The notes under the pieces: model-generated
Databases searched by the model: none
Told to the model about the DNA's origin: nothing
What the model saw: the letters and a program-made list of their open reading frames with translations, nothing else
In this document: positions 1-9,934 of the stretch, one piece after another
Numbering within the stretch: position 1 is the stretch's first letter
Layout: every line of letters starts with the position of its first letter
Assembly: GCA_015657535.1 (NCBI GenBank)
Contig: JADHZB010000593.1
Coordinates: 8,658-37,582 of the forward strand
DNA length: 28,925 bases
Source of the DNA: Nephromyces sp. MM_2019
Taxonomy: Eukaryota; Apicomplexa; Aconoidasida; Nephromycida
Direction of reading: 5' to 3'
Program-made: the position numbers and the translations under genes

Positions 1-2833
1 GTGAGAAGGGGGTGTGTGCTGAGAAGGGGGGATGTGAAAAGGAATCAGGAGGATGCGAAAGAAAACAATTGAGGGAGCACGAGAGAGAAAAAGGGAGGAA
101 TGAAGTTAGGAAAAGGGAGAGGGAAAAGTAGTAACAGACACACTGACATACACACAAAATCACGCAAAGCTTATCAAGCAAACAGCAAAAAGTTTACAAT
201 AATGTATCCAATTAAAACATGAAACAGTGGCAAAGAACATTTTAAAAACCTCAAAAAATTACTGCAAAACAGAAAGAAACCGCAGATCCCAGATGAAGGA
301 GATAACCTCAACACAAATCCACACATGTACAAACTTTTTGCCAAAGGTTTCCTCCTAACCTCAAAAAACAAGAAAATTTGGAATTTTTTACGCAAAAAAG
401 CCACAACACAAACAGAAGATAAAGAGGAATAAATTCGCTAGAAATCGCAGTTTTCTATGATTGTGGGAAGCTGGAAGAGGAAGGTGCCGACTCACGAACG
501 TCAGCACAAGAGAGGTGAAGAGGCCTTTTCCGTAGTGCGCGAGAGGAAGTAAAGCTGAAGTAGCGGCCAGTAGCATGCTTGTGTGTGCCAGGGAGAGAGT
601 ACCGGCCAGTAGCTCATGTGGGTGTGTTTGCGGAAGAAAGTGCCCGCCAGTAGGTCGTGCGTCTGTGTGTGCGTAGGAGGGAGGAAAGAGCATCAGGCAG
701 CAGCCAGTAGCTTGGGTAGGTTTGTAGTTCTGCAGAGCCCATTGAAGGTTAGTTATAGGGGGGGGTTGGGGTAAGAAGGCTTTTCAGACTACCCTGATGA
801 GTGTATGCGAAGGAGATAGGTGCACAAAACATGAGAATCCGAGGAAATCCTCAACTAAGTAATTCCAGCGAAAAAGAAGTTTGGCTAGGCACTTGTGCTC
901 GTGTCTTGTGTGTGAGATGCTGTGTATGCATGATGTGTATGCGCGCCTTACGCGTGCGTACACCTTCTGTGTGCGTGCTAACTGCATGTATGCACACACT
1001 CTGTGCGTTTACCTTCTGTGTGTGCAGCCTTTGTATTGCCTTAGAAGTAGCTGCAGGCAACTACACAGATTGGCTTTTGACTCAATATTTATGCTGCCTG
1101 GGCTTTCGTGTGTATGTTGCTACGCCTTCTGATGATATGTGTGTGTTCGCGCAAGTGCAGCTCCGCGTAATATTAAACGTGTTGCTCGCTAAGCCTCAGT
1201 TCTTCCTTCGCATCTGTGTGTGTGGGAAGACGCCCATATTACCTTCATATATTAGAGCGTGTGCGCAGTATGGGAAGCGTATCCGCTATGATGCGAGAAG
1301 TGGTTTATGACAGTGTGCGTGTGAATAGGTTTACGCATTGAAATCTTCAAAAGAAGCGAGCATCTCCAAGCTCATATATGTGAAATTTCGTGTGTGTGGG
1401 GCATATGTAGCTTGTAGATCTTCCGCTTATACGTCGTACTCTAAAGAGTGCCTTCACTAGTCAGCAAGCTTTAGTGTGTGTGCAGACTGCTTCAACAAGG
1501 GAGACACATAAAATCATGGCATGGCGGTAACGATAGTGTGTGTGTGTGTGAAAGCCAGTGAAATGCTGAATAAGCATTAGAAATATGCAAAGTGGGAGCG
1601 ACATAATACTGAGCTTATGACAATCGCGCAACAGCATTCGCTCAGGCAAATAAGCTTAAACATCTCACAACAAGCACACGAACTTAAGCATCTCACAACA
1701 CACACACAAGCTTACACACCTCCCAACCCAGCACACGCAAAGCTCAAACACATCCAACCCAACACACAAGACCAATCGCACACATCTTCTTTAGTAAAGC
1801 ATACCCACACACTCGAAAAATTCGCACACCACTAGGTGAATCATCTCATACTATCTTTAACCATAGCGCTCCACTCCCCACACAACCAACAACCAGCATT
1901 GAGGCAGCTCGCCGCGTAAAGTTTTAAAGCATCCACACACACTCCCTCTTCTTGAAAACTTTGCCAAGAAGGTTGTAGGTAGACTGTAGGAAGAGGGAGG
2001 AAACATAACCATAGTTTCATGCTATTTTAATGAATTCTATACGGGGCGATGAAATTATAAAAAAATGCTTAATATTTCTATAGAAGAAGAAAGAGTAGCA
2101 AATTTCTTTCCTAAACTTTGAGGATTTATACTCAAACTTCATTATAAGTATATACCTTTTGACGTTTATTAAGAAGAGAATTGCATTTAGGGTAGCTAAT
2201 AGAATGCCTAAAGTTGCACACGCATTTCACACACGCACTATTTGCGGTTTTGTAAGCACACTAGTGATACAGGGGCAGTGCACACACCTTAGGGAAAGAA
2301 GCACACACACTATTAGGCAAATCGCCAGCAGAGGCACACACACGGGCATTGTACCAAGCTACCACACACGGGCGCTATCAAAAGCCACCATTCACAACCA
2401 TTATGAAAACCTACCGCACACACATTACACAAACCCACCACACACACAAGCCACACATGCGACGTGTTTCCCACCCCCCCAACAGCACATCCACCAGCAA
2501 CACACACATAAACTAATCGCGAAAAATGGAAACTAGCTGGCTTTCTCTTCACATAGCTGAGATGAATTCTTCAATCCCTCATGTCACTAGCATGCTCGGA
2601 CTATCTCAAATCTAGTCATGGAGTGCAAAGCCTTATTAAGAGGATATCTTCCAAACCTAAACTATCAATTTCTTTCGCTATAGCATTGAGGCTACTAAAA
2701 GCTTTAAGATAACTCTTTAAAGTTATCTAGAATCATAGAAATACAAACATCGCAAGAGCTTCTGACGATTTTGCTGCTTTGCTTGAAGTAGGGCGTATGA
2801 GCAAGAGTAGCTACTCGTACACTTTCGGCGGAT
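1..2833. other. Non-coding flank with TG and CA tracts
   Basis: No convincing gene is visible here. The stretch lies downstream of the kinase stop codon at 2834-2836 (minus strand), so part of it should be that gene's 3' UTR. From about 880 to 1560 the plus strand is rich in short TG runs. From about 1660 to 2560 it is rich in CA runs, so the polarity flips. The open frames here, including a Cys-rich one at 801-1310 on the plus strand, run through these simple repeats and look like repeat translations rather than genes. Polypurine sequence covers roughly 1-130. Confidence 0.6.
565..710. repeat. Degenerate GCCAGTAG array, four copies
   Basis: The octamer GCCAGTAG recurs at about 566-573, 605-612, 646-653 and 703-710, spaced 39, 41 and 57 bases apart. 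TG-rich sequence separates the copies. It looks like a decayed minisatellite. No function can be read from it. Confidence 0.7.
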
Positions 2834-2890
2834 TCATGCTTCTTTGAGTATCTTTCTTATATCATCTAGGCTAGCCCTGGCATCGACATC
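2834..2890 (-). CDS. NEK kinase exon 4: C-terminal 57 bases
   Basis: This very short last exon begins after acceptor ccactcgcag. It encodes DVDARASLDDIRKILKEA and a TGA stop. The Arg of DARAS is the conserved subdomain XI Arg. It is in phase 0 with exon 3, giving RLLVQ-DVDARAS. The protein therefore ends with the kinase fold and lacks the coiled-coil or regulatory tail common in NEKs. Confidence 0.87.
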   Translation of the reverse strand, partial: DVDARASLDDIRKILKEA

Positions 2891-5800
2891 CTGCGAGTGG
2901 TTGATTATAGAGGATAATGATGCATGAAAATTGGAGTGATGTGTAGGGCACTCAATTCTATATTAGGGGAGCGTTATACACACACACATGCACGCTGCGG
3001 GAGGTGAGGTTATAGATTTTATTGAGAGGTGGAATTATATATTTCGTCGAGTTATGAAGCTACACGCACACAAACAGAGGTAAACTTACACATACGTTGA
3101 GAGATAAACAAGGATGAAGAAGGTTAACTTACGTCATCCTTAGCTAGCCCAATACGCAGTAGGTTGCAGCGAGATTTCACAAAATTTGTAAATTGTAGCA
3201 ACTCAGTTAGTTTGAGGCGACTTGTGCGAGTCAGTAATGCTGGCTGTGAAGCTTATAAACTCCTCAATTGAATGGGCTTCCACAAAAAAAGCTAGCAACC
3301 GCCACGATATAGACTTACCCACCCCCCTCGTCAAGATCCATACACCCACCCAAACACACACACCCACTCAAAAATACACATACCTGTTTACTAACACACA
3401 CATAACCGCTTAAAAGCATACACCCGTACAGCGAAGCGTAAGAAACTGCGCAAAAATCGCGTCCACCAAGAAAGCAATAACGCACTCGCACACACACTAA
3501 CACGCTAGCACAAACTCTCGCACACACACTCACACACACAGACCTGTACCAGTAGTCGCTTGATAAGTAGCCGAATTTTATCCGAGTAGAACGACGGTAT
3601 TCTCTGCTCGATGTTTATGCTATCTCTTTTAATGGCATCCAGCAACTCTTCGACCTTTCTGGCTTGGAAGGGGGGAGTGAAAGCAGCCATTTCAAATAGG
3701 ACGCAGCCTAATGCCCAGCAATCTGCAGTAACACACATTTAAAAGTATGTGAGTATTACTAGCAAATAAAGGTGTGGCATAGAAGATTTTAAAGCTTTTT
3801 TAAGATGGTGGGGTTGTGAGAAACTAGCTAGTTAAGAGAGAAATGGCTACGCATGGGCCATGCTCGGGTATTACTAGAAAGCTGGGAGGCAATGAGAATT
3901 TTAGAGATTTTATAGCTTCCTATGAGTGGTTTGCTAATGGTGAGGAAAACTTTCATTTTTTCACCTGGAGACTAGGTGTGTGTGCAGATTCACTTATGGA
4001 AGTTCTTGTAGAAATAAGTTGTGTGTAGATTCACTTATGGAAGCTCCTGTAGAAGCTTAATCGTCATGCTGATTGGCTTGCAGAAATTTGTGCTGAGATG
4101 AAGCTGAAAACCTGTAAGCCTAGTCTACTAACTCGTGAGCAAAAGATGAGCTCTACCGCAGGTTATAGATTGAGCCTACTCCCCCCTCACATGCAAGAAG
4201 AAGAGCTTACTCCTAATAACTAACCCTACTTATAACGAGTTTTCTTTTAACTAGAACACACCAAGGGTGGGAAGCCTCTTTTCCTTACATTCTAAAAAGA
4301 GAGGAGCTAAATAAAGCCTCAAAAGAAGAGACTGGCCACCAGATTATCAATAAGAAGAAGGTAGAGATGATTTAAAGAGAGATAAAGAGGAGGTCCCTTC
4401 GTTATGCTGCGTATCGTGATAGTCTGGCTGATCGAATATCTACAGATAGCAAAAACTGGATCTAATTCATTGCTCTGGCATCTAAACCTAGCGTCTTTCT
4501 AGTCTATGATTTCTTTGCTGCTGTGGCTCATAAAAAGTGAGTTAAGAGAAGCTTCGGTTGTTCGTTATAAATTGCTTATGAAAAGCAGTAGGCACCGGCA
4601 AACATTCGCACACACTACATCGTCTAGAGAAAGAAATCCGTAAAAACTTCGCAACCTGCTAACCTGATTTCTTGCTTATAAGCATTTTTTTGCACATCTC
4701 AGGGCTCATATAGGGTAGAGTTCCTATAGGCACACTGGTTTTCATATGCAATTCCATTCCATTTGCCTGTGTTTGAAGGAAAAAACTACGACAGCAATGA
4801 AAGCGAACGTCAAGAAGGTCGTATTTTCTCTCTTTAGGAAGAGATAAAATGTATAGCAGGCCATCTAAAAACGCCTTTACTCCTTAAATTTTAGCATGAG
4901 GTAACACTTTTTTCAAAGCTTTCGAATGCTTTCACCTAGCTTTTATCTATACTGTGTGTGTGATATCTTAGCAGGTTCCCCATGTAATAATTTTACGCCT
5001 GAGAGGGGTTTTAGCTACAGAAATTTAATCCTCCCCTTTCACTTTTTATCCTGAAGAGAGAGCTTTAGATGAACTTGTATGTGTGTGGTGCTAAGCACAT
5101 TTTGAGCATATGCTACCGCAATTACACACACACGGGTTTGAGGTACGCCCATATGTGTAATACTTATTACTCCGAGCGTATGTTAAAGTTATCTTGCTCC
5201 TGACCTTGAGATATACCCATGTGTCATTGGCACTAACTACTTCAAGCATATATATTGCTGTAATCGCACGCGCACGGCTCAGATGACCTTGTGTGTGAGT
5301 AATGCTAACTTCTTCAGGACGATTTTGCTTTACTACTCATACGCGGGGGTTCTCTTAACGACAATCACCTAAATTTACACCCCTAAAATCTCGTTACCTG
5401 GCAAGAAACTACTGTTTCCTACAAAATATCCTAAATAAGCAAGTTTACACTCAAGATTTCAGCTCTACTCTATCGTGCCTATATATGGCGTTATATGAAG
5501 ATTCACTCACACTTTTACGCTTCTTTTTAATCTCATTTATGTGTGCGTGTATGCAAAACGGTTTTTCACCTCCTGTTGATATTCTCCATTCAGATTGATG
5601 GATATTCCAAAATCCCCGAGCTTAAGATCTCCTTGAGCAGTAACAAAAATGTTAGCAGTCTTCAGGTCACAGTGAACAATATTCTTTGAATGAATATGAC
5701 TGAGACCTTGGAGAAGCTGCTCAAACCACTTGAGTATTTGGCCTTCAGAAAAATGTCCTTCAGGATGAAGATCAAATGGTTTGTCTGCATTCCCTTGGTT

Positions 5801-7468
5801 TACAATGTATGAAGATGAATCTGCTGCTAATTCCAGAACGCCATTATGAGGCAATCCTCCCGTATAGAGTGCTGGTTTTTCTTTCTCTAGCATTTCCATC
5901 GAAGGTTCTTGCCTAGTATGCTGGCGTTTTTTAACCCCCTCCCGGAGGCATTCATCATGCTGATTTCCTAGCAAACAGTTACCATCATCATCTACCGAGT
6001 TCACTACGAGCTTTGCGTATCTAAATCTGCATCCACATACATGATCGCATCCCAAGCCTTTTGAAGCACTCTTAAGCTTTCCCCAGAACCATAAACATGA
6101 GGCTTTAGGCAGCCCGAAATCTCGAAACTGTCGTCTGACGCTTTTTTTTTTCCTTGAAAAAATTGCGTCTTGTCTACTAGAAGAATGCAAAGAAAAAGTA
6201 GCTTCCATCTCCAGTTGCTGGCTAAGTTTATCACGCTTGCTCTGGAATGGCCATAGTAGCAGTTTTTTCCTCAGAATCTCTCGTGCTGCCTGCTTATTGC
6301 TTGACAGCAAAGCTATCTTTTGCCTAAATAAACTTCCAAAACTCATTGATACTGTGTTTTTAGAGTATTTTCTGCGGTTCAGAGTAATTCTCTGGTCATC
6401 ATTCTTCCAGTGACTTGCGTATCCCTGCTTTTCAGCTGAATCTTCCTTGTTATTTCCGTCTAAATTTTCATCCCCATAATTTACCCATCCCCACTCCTTC
6501 CTGACTCCAATCTTCTTCTTTAATATTTTGCTCGATAAAGCACGAACACAATCAAGCACACCACCATGGCCTCTCCATGAACGTAGCAAAAAATAGTAAA
6601 GATAGCTCTTGCTCTTCATGAAGCTGCGGGCAGCTTCATCCTTCTCCTTCCCTTTGATCTTCCCGGAAACTCCCCCTCCATCTCTTCCGGGGGTAATAAT
6701 ACGTAAATGAGATGGAATAGCCACCCCTTTGCAGCAGCCCCCTAAAGTCTTCTGGTTGGCTTTATACCCTTCATATGCTTTATTTTTGGCTGTTTTATCC
6801 CCAGAATACACTTGTGGATTCATAAGTTCAACCTTTTGCCTTTGTTTTTGAATGATGCTAAGCAAGTCTCCACGCTCACAGTATTCCATTATGATAATGC
6901 ATAGTGTTAATATCTCAATGCTCTCATAGCATTGAACAATGTGTGGATGCCCTGATACCATGCTCATGCAATTCAATTCTCTTTCGGCTATCGATGGGAA
7001 TTCCACAATGTCAATCATCTTAGCCACGCAATATCCTCGATTTTGTGGAGTTTTTCCTGGGCCAAAAGCTTCCTGAAGCTGACTGCTTTGGATGCTTTTT
7101 GCAGGCGGTTTTTCTGCTTCTTTACAACTTGTTATATTACTGGTTTCTTCTTCTCTTGTGATGCTTTGTTTGCTTAACATGCGAACCAAATGTATCCCTC
7201 CGTGGGTGCCTTGCTCAAGCACGCAACAGTGCTCATATCCATATGGAGAAAGCTCAAACTCTAACCCTCGTGGTGGGAGTTCCAGAGGTTGAAACGCTTG
7301 CTTTAAGCTTTCATCCGTGTATTCTTCGTGCTCCAAAAAATCAAAGGTGGCTTTTTCTTTGCTACGATTTGATTGGGAGGTAATTGATGCATTGCTGCTA
7401 GCTAGAAAAATCGGGAATGGAGTAGCAAATAAGCTTGAGAGATGGTCCCTCCTAGGAGTGAAGGTCAA
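2834..7468 (-). CDS. NEK-family Ser/Thr protein kinase, four exons
   Basis: The gene is spliced from exons 7468-5570, 4766-4664, 3722-3544 and 2890-2834. Numbering from 7468, the kinase domain shows a degenerate Gly loop (EQGTHGG, 85-91), the ATP-binding Lys in VAK (150), the alpha-C Glu (about 164), hinge MEYCERGDL (194-202), HCDLKTAN (599-606), GDFG (618-621), then GTLPYMSPE in exon 2, DCWALGCVLFEM across the exon 2/3 junction and DARASLDDI in exon 4. IVHxDLK and the DFG/SPE context fit NIMA-related kinases. About 360 residues (211-571) are inserted between the hinge and alpha-E; a smaller insert precedes the VAK lysine. HRD has become HCD and the first loop Gly is replaced by Glu. The protein stops just after subdomain XI. 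The start is unresolved: the frame is open upstream to about 7660, but 7468 is a TTG and no in-frame ATG precedes the domain, so a 5' exon is likely. Confidence 0.9.
2891..3543 (-). other. NEK intron 3, TG-rich on sense strand
   Basis: This 653-nt GT-AG intron holds dense CA runs on the plus strand (about 3300-3540), which read as TG on the transcribed sense strand directly after the 5' splice site. No open frame in it looks like a gene. Confidence 0.8.
3544..3722 (-). CDS. NEK kinase exon 3: subdomains IX-X
   Basis: This 179-nt exon has acceptor tgttactgcag and donor CAG/gtctgtgtgtg. It encodes CWALGCVLFEMAAFTPPF, the alpha-F helix region with the typical NEK/CaMK-like WALGC motif, and the following helices up to KRLLVQ. 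The donor leads straight into a TG repeat on the sense strand. Confidence 0.92.
3843..4223 (+). CDS. Possible nested two-exon gene inside NEK intron 2
   Basis: It lies wholly within the 941-nt NEK intron 2 (4663-3723), on the opposite strand. Exon A (3843-3975) starts at an ATG with A at -3 and encodes 44 residues including ENFRDFIASYEWFANGEENF. A GT at 3976 opens a gtgtgtgtg run. Acceptor gattggcttgcag ends at 4083. Exon B (4084-4223) continues in phase with EICAEMKLKTCK and ends at TAA, for about 90 residues in total. No family is recognised. The composition looks protein-like, but the splice is inferred from sequence alone. It could be a remnant of an inserted gene. Confidence 0.35.
3976..4060 (+). 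repeat. Tandem duplication of about 44 nt
   Basis: A block beginning GTGTGT and containing AGATTCACTTATGGAAG occurs twice in direct orientation, near 3980-4013 and 4022-4052, with a few substitutions. It falls in the putative intron of the nested frame. Confidence 0.7.
4381..4545 (+). pseudogene. Coding-like frame interrupted by one TAA
   Basis: Within NEK intron 2, a plus-strand frame reads RYAAYRDSLADRISTDSKNW, meets a single TAA near 4463, then continues FIALASKPSVFLVYDFFAAV up to a TGA. Both halves share the frame. It may be a decayed exon of the nested frame upstream or a chance frame. No family is recognised. Confidence 0.25.
4664..4766 (-). CDS. NEK kinase exon 2: activation segment
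   Basis: This 103-nt exon lies between acceptor aaacacag and donor CAG/gttagc. It encodes 34 residues plus one base, including IGTLPYMSPEM, the P+1 loop and APE-equivalent motif. It joins exon 1 in phase 0. Its last G combines with AT of exon 3 to give the Asp of SDCWALGC. Frame, splice signals and motif order agree on both sides. Confidence 0.9.
4767..5569 (-). other. NEK intron 1
   Basis: This 803-nt GT-AG intron separates the DFG exon from the activation-segment exon. It has scattered TG and CA runs of both polarities. No coding frame is supported. Confidence 0.8.
5570..7468 (-). CDS. NEK kinase exon 1: N-lobe, insert, start of C-lobe
   Basis: This long exon carries the N-lobe, the roughly 360-residue lineage-specific insert (rich in Lys, Arg and Ser) and the C-lobe as far as the start of the activation loop. 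It ends in CAACAGGAG followed by donor GTGAAA at 5569, in phase 0. The right-hand boundary is only the limit I can support. One candidate 5' end is an ATG at 7541-7539 joined by a 37-nt intron (7488-7452, gtttag to cctag) that enters this frame correctly; this is speculative. Confidence 0.85.
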
Positions 7469-7739
7469 AAAAGAAGGGGAAGCTAAACAAGCAAGCTTCG
7501 CTTTGCTGGTGTCGTGGGTTCTTCGGCCGAAGCTGGGGCATACCGGATGTGTGGAAGGTCTGGAACGGTCCTTTGTCTGGCAGGATTTTGAGAGGGAGTA
7601 GAAACAGGAATGAGAATAAAACTTGCAGTAGAAGCTATCTGAAGTATTACTATGTTATACATTATGGAATTTATGATATTCACAAAGGCCGTTAGTGCAT
7701 ATTTATCTCAATAAAGTGACGGGAATATGGTAGGCTATT

Positions 7740-9569
7740 TTATGTGGGTGCCATGTGGTAAGAGCCTTGAAGAAGAGAGCTGCCATTGAGCAATATTTGG
7801 ACGAGGATTTTTGTCAGCGAAGACAGCATCTTTTTATGCTGAAAATTCGCAGGTGAATTTGCTTGAAGTTTATCAAATGAATAAGAAAACCCTACTTTAT
7901 TGGGTAATCCTGGAGGCATTCTACACGGAGTTTTTTTTCTTTGTGAGTACTTATTTCCTTTGTCAAGGCTTCCATTGATAAAACAGGTGTCTGTATGGTC
8001 ATCGGGCATATCGTTGCTTTTACTATTAGGATTCTCTAGGTATTTTTCTGTGAGGCCCCAAGTCAGCCTGCTATGTTTATCTCTGCTGAAGTTAGGCTTA
8101 TTTTTCTGCTTATTTTTGGGATAACTATAAGTATCTTTTTTAGCTCCAATGGGATTGCCTATCCCATGCTTTTCGTTGCTCCTGCAGCTGACAGTATGCT
8201 TATAACCCTCGCTGGAGAGTTCATGGAAGGTAATGCAGGTAGTTCCCTCGCATCTGCCACTTGATAAAAGAGTAGGTCCAGCAATTTCAGGCTCTTTAGC
8301 TTGAGTTTTTGCAATGTGAGACTTATCTTCAGGCTTGAAATCTTCAAAGTAATTCTCCTTCGGAAACTTCATAGTTACCTTCTTTTTAAGCTTTTCATGC
8401 ATTTCACCTGATTCTGAAGGATGCTGAAGATATGAAGATGAATTTAAAACTAATAAAGAGGCCATAGTCATCATCAAATGTGAATATTTCCTGCTTTTTT
8501 GCTGTATTTTCTTTTCATAGAAATTATTTTTCTTTGAGGAAGCTTTCTCTTTTATTTTAATGCAAAAAACTAAGTCAGTGGTTAAAGCTGCATTCAAGAT
8601 TTGTTCCAACAGGACAATGCTCGTATGTATCTTTGCAGAGCTACAAGCTATAAGCAATTTGGAGTTTGTCTTTCTGCACAGCCTCCAAAGAAATTTTTGC
8701 AGCTCGATGGAGAGTAATCTTAGCTCTGAGAAAACATGGCGCCTCCCTCTGGGAAATATTTGTAACTTATTTTCCTCTTCAAGGTAAAGTTTTCGTTCTT
8801 CAAACTGCCTTTTTTTTTTTTTATAGACTTTGCCTGACTTATTAGCTGTGATTTTTTTTTCCAGGCAACCCCTATACGCCTTTCCGAGTGATAAGAATCT
8901 AGCAACCGTCTTTTCTAATTTGGAATGAAGCAGATTGTGAGGTATAAGCCCAAATTCATGCCCTTTGAAAGAGTCCCTGGGGAAAAAAACATCAAGTCTG
9001 GTATTTTCTCTGTGCAAAGCTTTTAACCAGAATAATAGTCTTTTCTGACGCCTGAATGCTCTTTTCCTAAACTTTGAATAAATCCCCTCTTCTTCAGTCG
9101 AACAGAAAGCACTTTGCCTTTCAACAAGAGGACTTTTCTCCTTTTTATTCGCTAAAAATAGAGGAAAAGGCTTTTTCAAGCGTTTTTTTTTCTCTAAATA
9201 TTTTCTAAACAAGCCTCCTTGTTTATTCTCTATATATTGTTTTTTGCAACGACGGAGGTAGGCCCTTCTCAAATTTTTGTAGCTCAAATCTTCCTTTCCG
9301 GTGGTATTAGCTGCATTGAGAAAACCCTGCTGATTTATCGCCAAAAATATCTTTGCCTCTTCCTCAAAAATTCTCTTAACATAGAGTTGCATCAAATAAA
9401 GATGCTTAATATAGTAATACAGTAATTTCTTATTATTTTGTAATAAAAAAAAAATTCGAACGAGCATGCCATTTATAAAAATATTTTGCAGCGCATTTCT
9501 TAAAAAAATCCCTGATTTTCTGCTTGGTTTTAGGATGAAATCGCGATTATGCTTTGCTGCTTTCTTCAT
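7740..9569 (-). CDS. Lys-rich hypothetical protein, 609 residues
   Basis: This is a 610-codon frame from the first in-frame ATG (9569-9567) to TAA at 7742-7740. The frame stays open upstream to about 9770 without another ATG, so an upstream exon or a longer N-terminus is possible. The protein is strongly basic, with many KKK and RRKR clusters through the first two thirds, Leu-rich patches, and a more polar Ser/Asn/Lys-rich last third. No catalytic motif, clear membrane segment or known domain is visible. Its length in AT-rich DNA makes chance unlikely. It lies 270 bp upstream of the kinase frame on the same strand. The two could share a transcript through an intron, but I see no strong donor near 7740. 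Confidence 0.6.
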   Translation of the reverse strand: MKKAAKHNRDFILKPSRKSGIFLRNALQNIFINGMLVRIFFLLQNNKKLLYYYIKHLYLMQLYVKRIFEEEAKIFLAINQQGFLNAANTTGKEDLSYKNLRRAYLRRCKKQYIENKQGGLFRKYLEKKKRLKKPFPLFLANKKEKSPLVERQSAFCSTEEEGIYSKFRKRAFRRQKRLLFWLKALHRENTRLDVFFPRDSFKGHEFGLIPHNLLHSKLEKTVARFLSLGKAYRGCLEKKITANKSGKVYKKKKRQFEERKLYLEEENKLQIFPRGRRHVFSELRLLSIELQKFLWRLCRKTNSKLLIACSSAKIHTSIVLLEQILNAALTTDLVFCIKIKEKASSKKNNFYEKKIQQKSRKYSHLMMTMASLLVLNSSSYLQHPSESGEMHEKLKKKVTMKFPKENYFEDFKPEDKSHIAKTQAKEPEIAGPTLLSSGRCEGTTCITFHELSSEGYKHTVSCRSNEKHGIGNPIGAKKDTYSYPKNKQKNKPNFSRDKHSRLTWGLTEKYLENPNSKSNDMPDDHTDTCFINGSLDKGNKYSQRKKTPCRMPPGLPNKVGFSYSFDKLQANSPANFQHKKMLSSLTKILVQILLNGSSLLQGSYHMAPT

Positions 9570-9912
9570 AATTTTGACTTTTTTTAAGGGCAAAATCCTC
9601 AGTTTAGAAATTTCTTGTGAAGCTTTTACCAATTTGCTGAAGGCACAAAAATCTAGGAGTTCCTGGCTTTGAGGAAAAGTAGAAGCCGAAAAAGTATTAT
9701 TGATGCTTTTGCTAGAACTAATGCCTGAAGTGCCACTAGATAAATTTTTTTTATAAGCAACTGCTTAGAATAATCTTGGAGAAGCTTTGATCTTGATTGA
9801 CTAGAAAAGTAGCCGGAGAGTTGGATTTTCCTCAGTAGCATAATAGCCAAAGAAAACAACTAGGCGCGCTTAGCAGCCCACTGAGCAGAAGAGGTAGAAG
9901 AAAGCTTTGGCT

Positions 9913-9934
9913 TTACGCCGTTTTTTCGGCGTAA
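9913..9934. other. Perfect hairpin, 8-bp arms, T6 loop
   Basis: TTACGCCG, six T, then CGGCGTAA form a perfect inverted repeat upstream of the Lys-rich gene. Its position fits a 5' regulatory or 5' UTR element of that minus-strand gene. No factor is identified. Confidence 0.6.

Noticed and set aside
801..1310. 169-codon plus-strand frame
   Set aside because: Mostly repeat-derived Cys/Val/Arg runs; only short stretches look protein-like and no splice pattern unites them.
3843..4545. Retrotransposon or DNA transposon in the kinase intron
   Set aside because: No reverse transcriptase, integrase or transposase motif, no terminal repeats and no clear target-site duplication.
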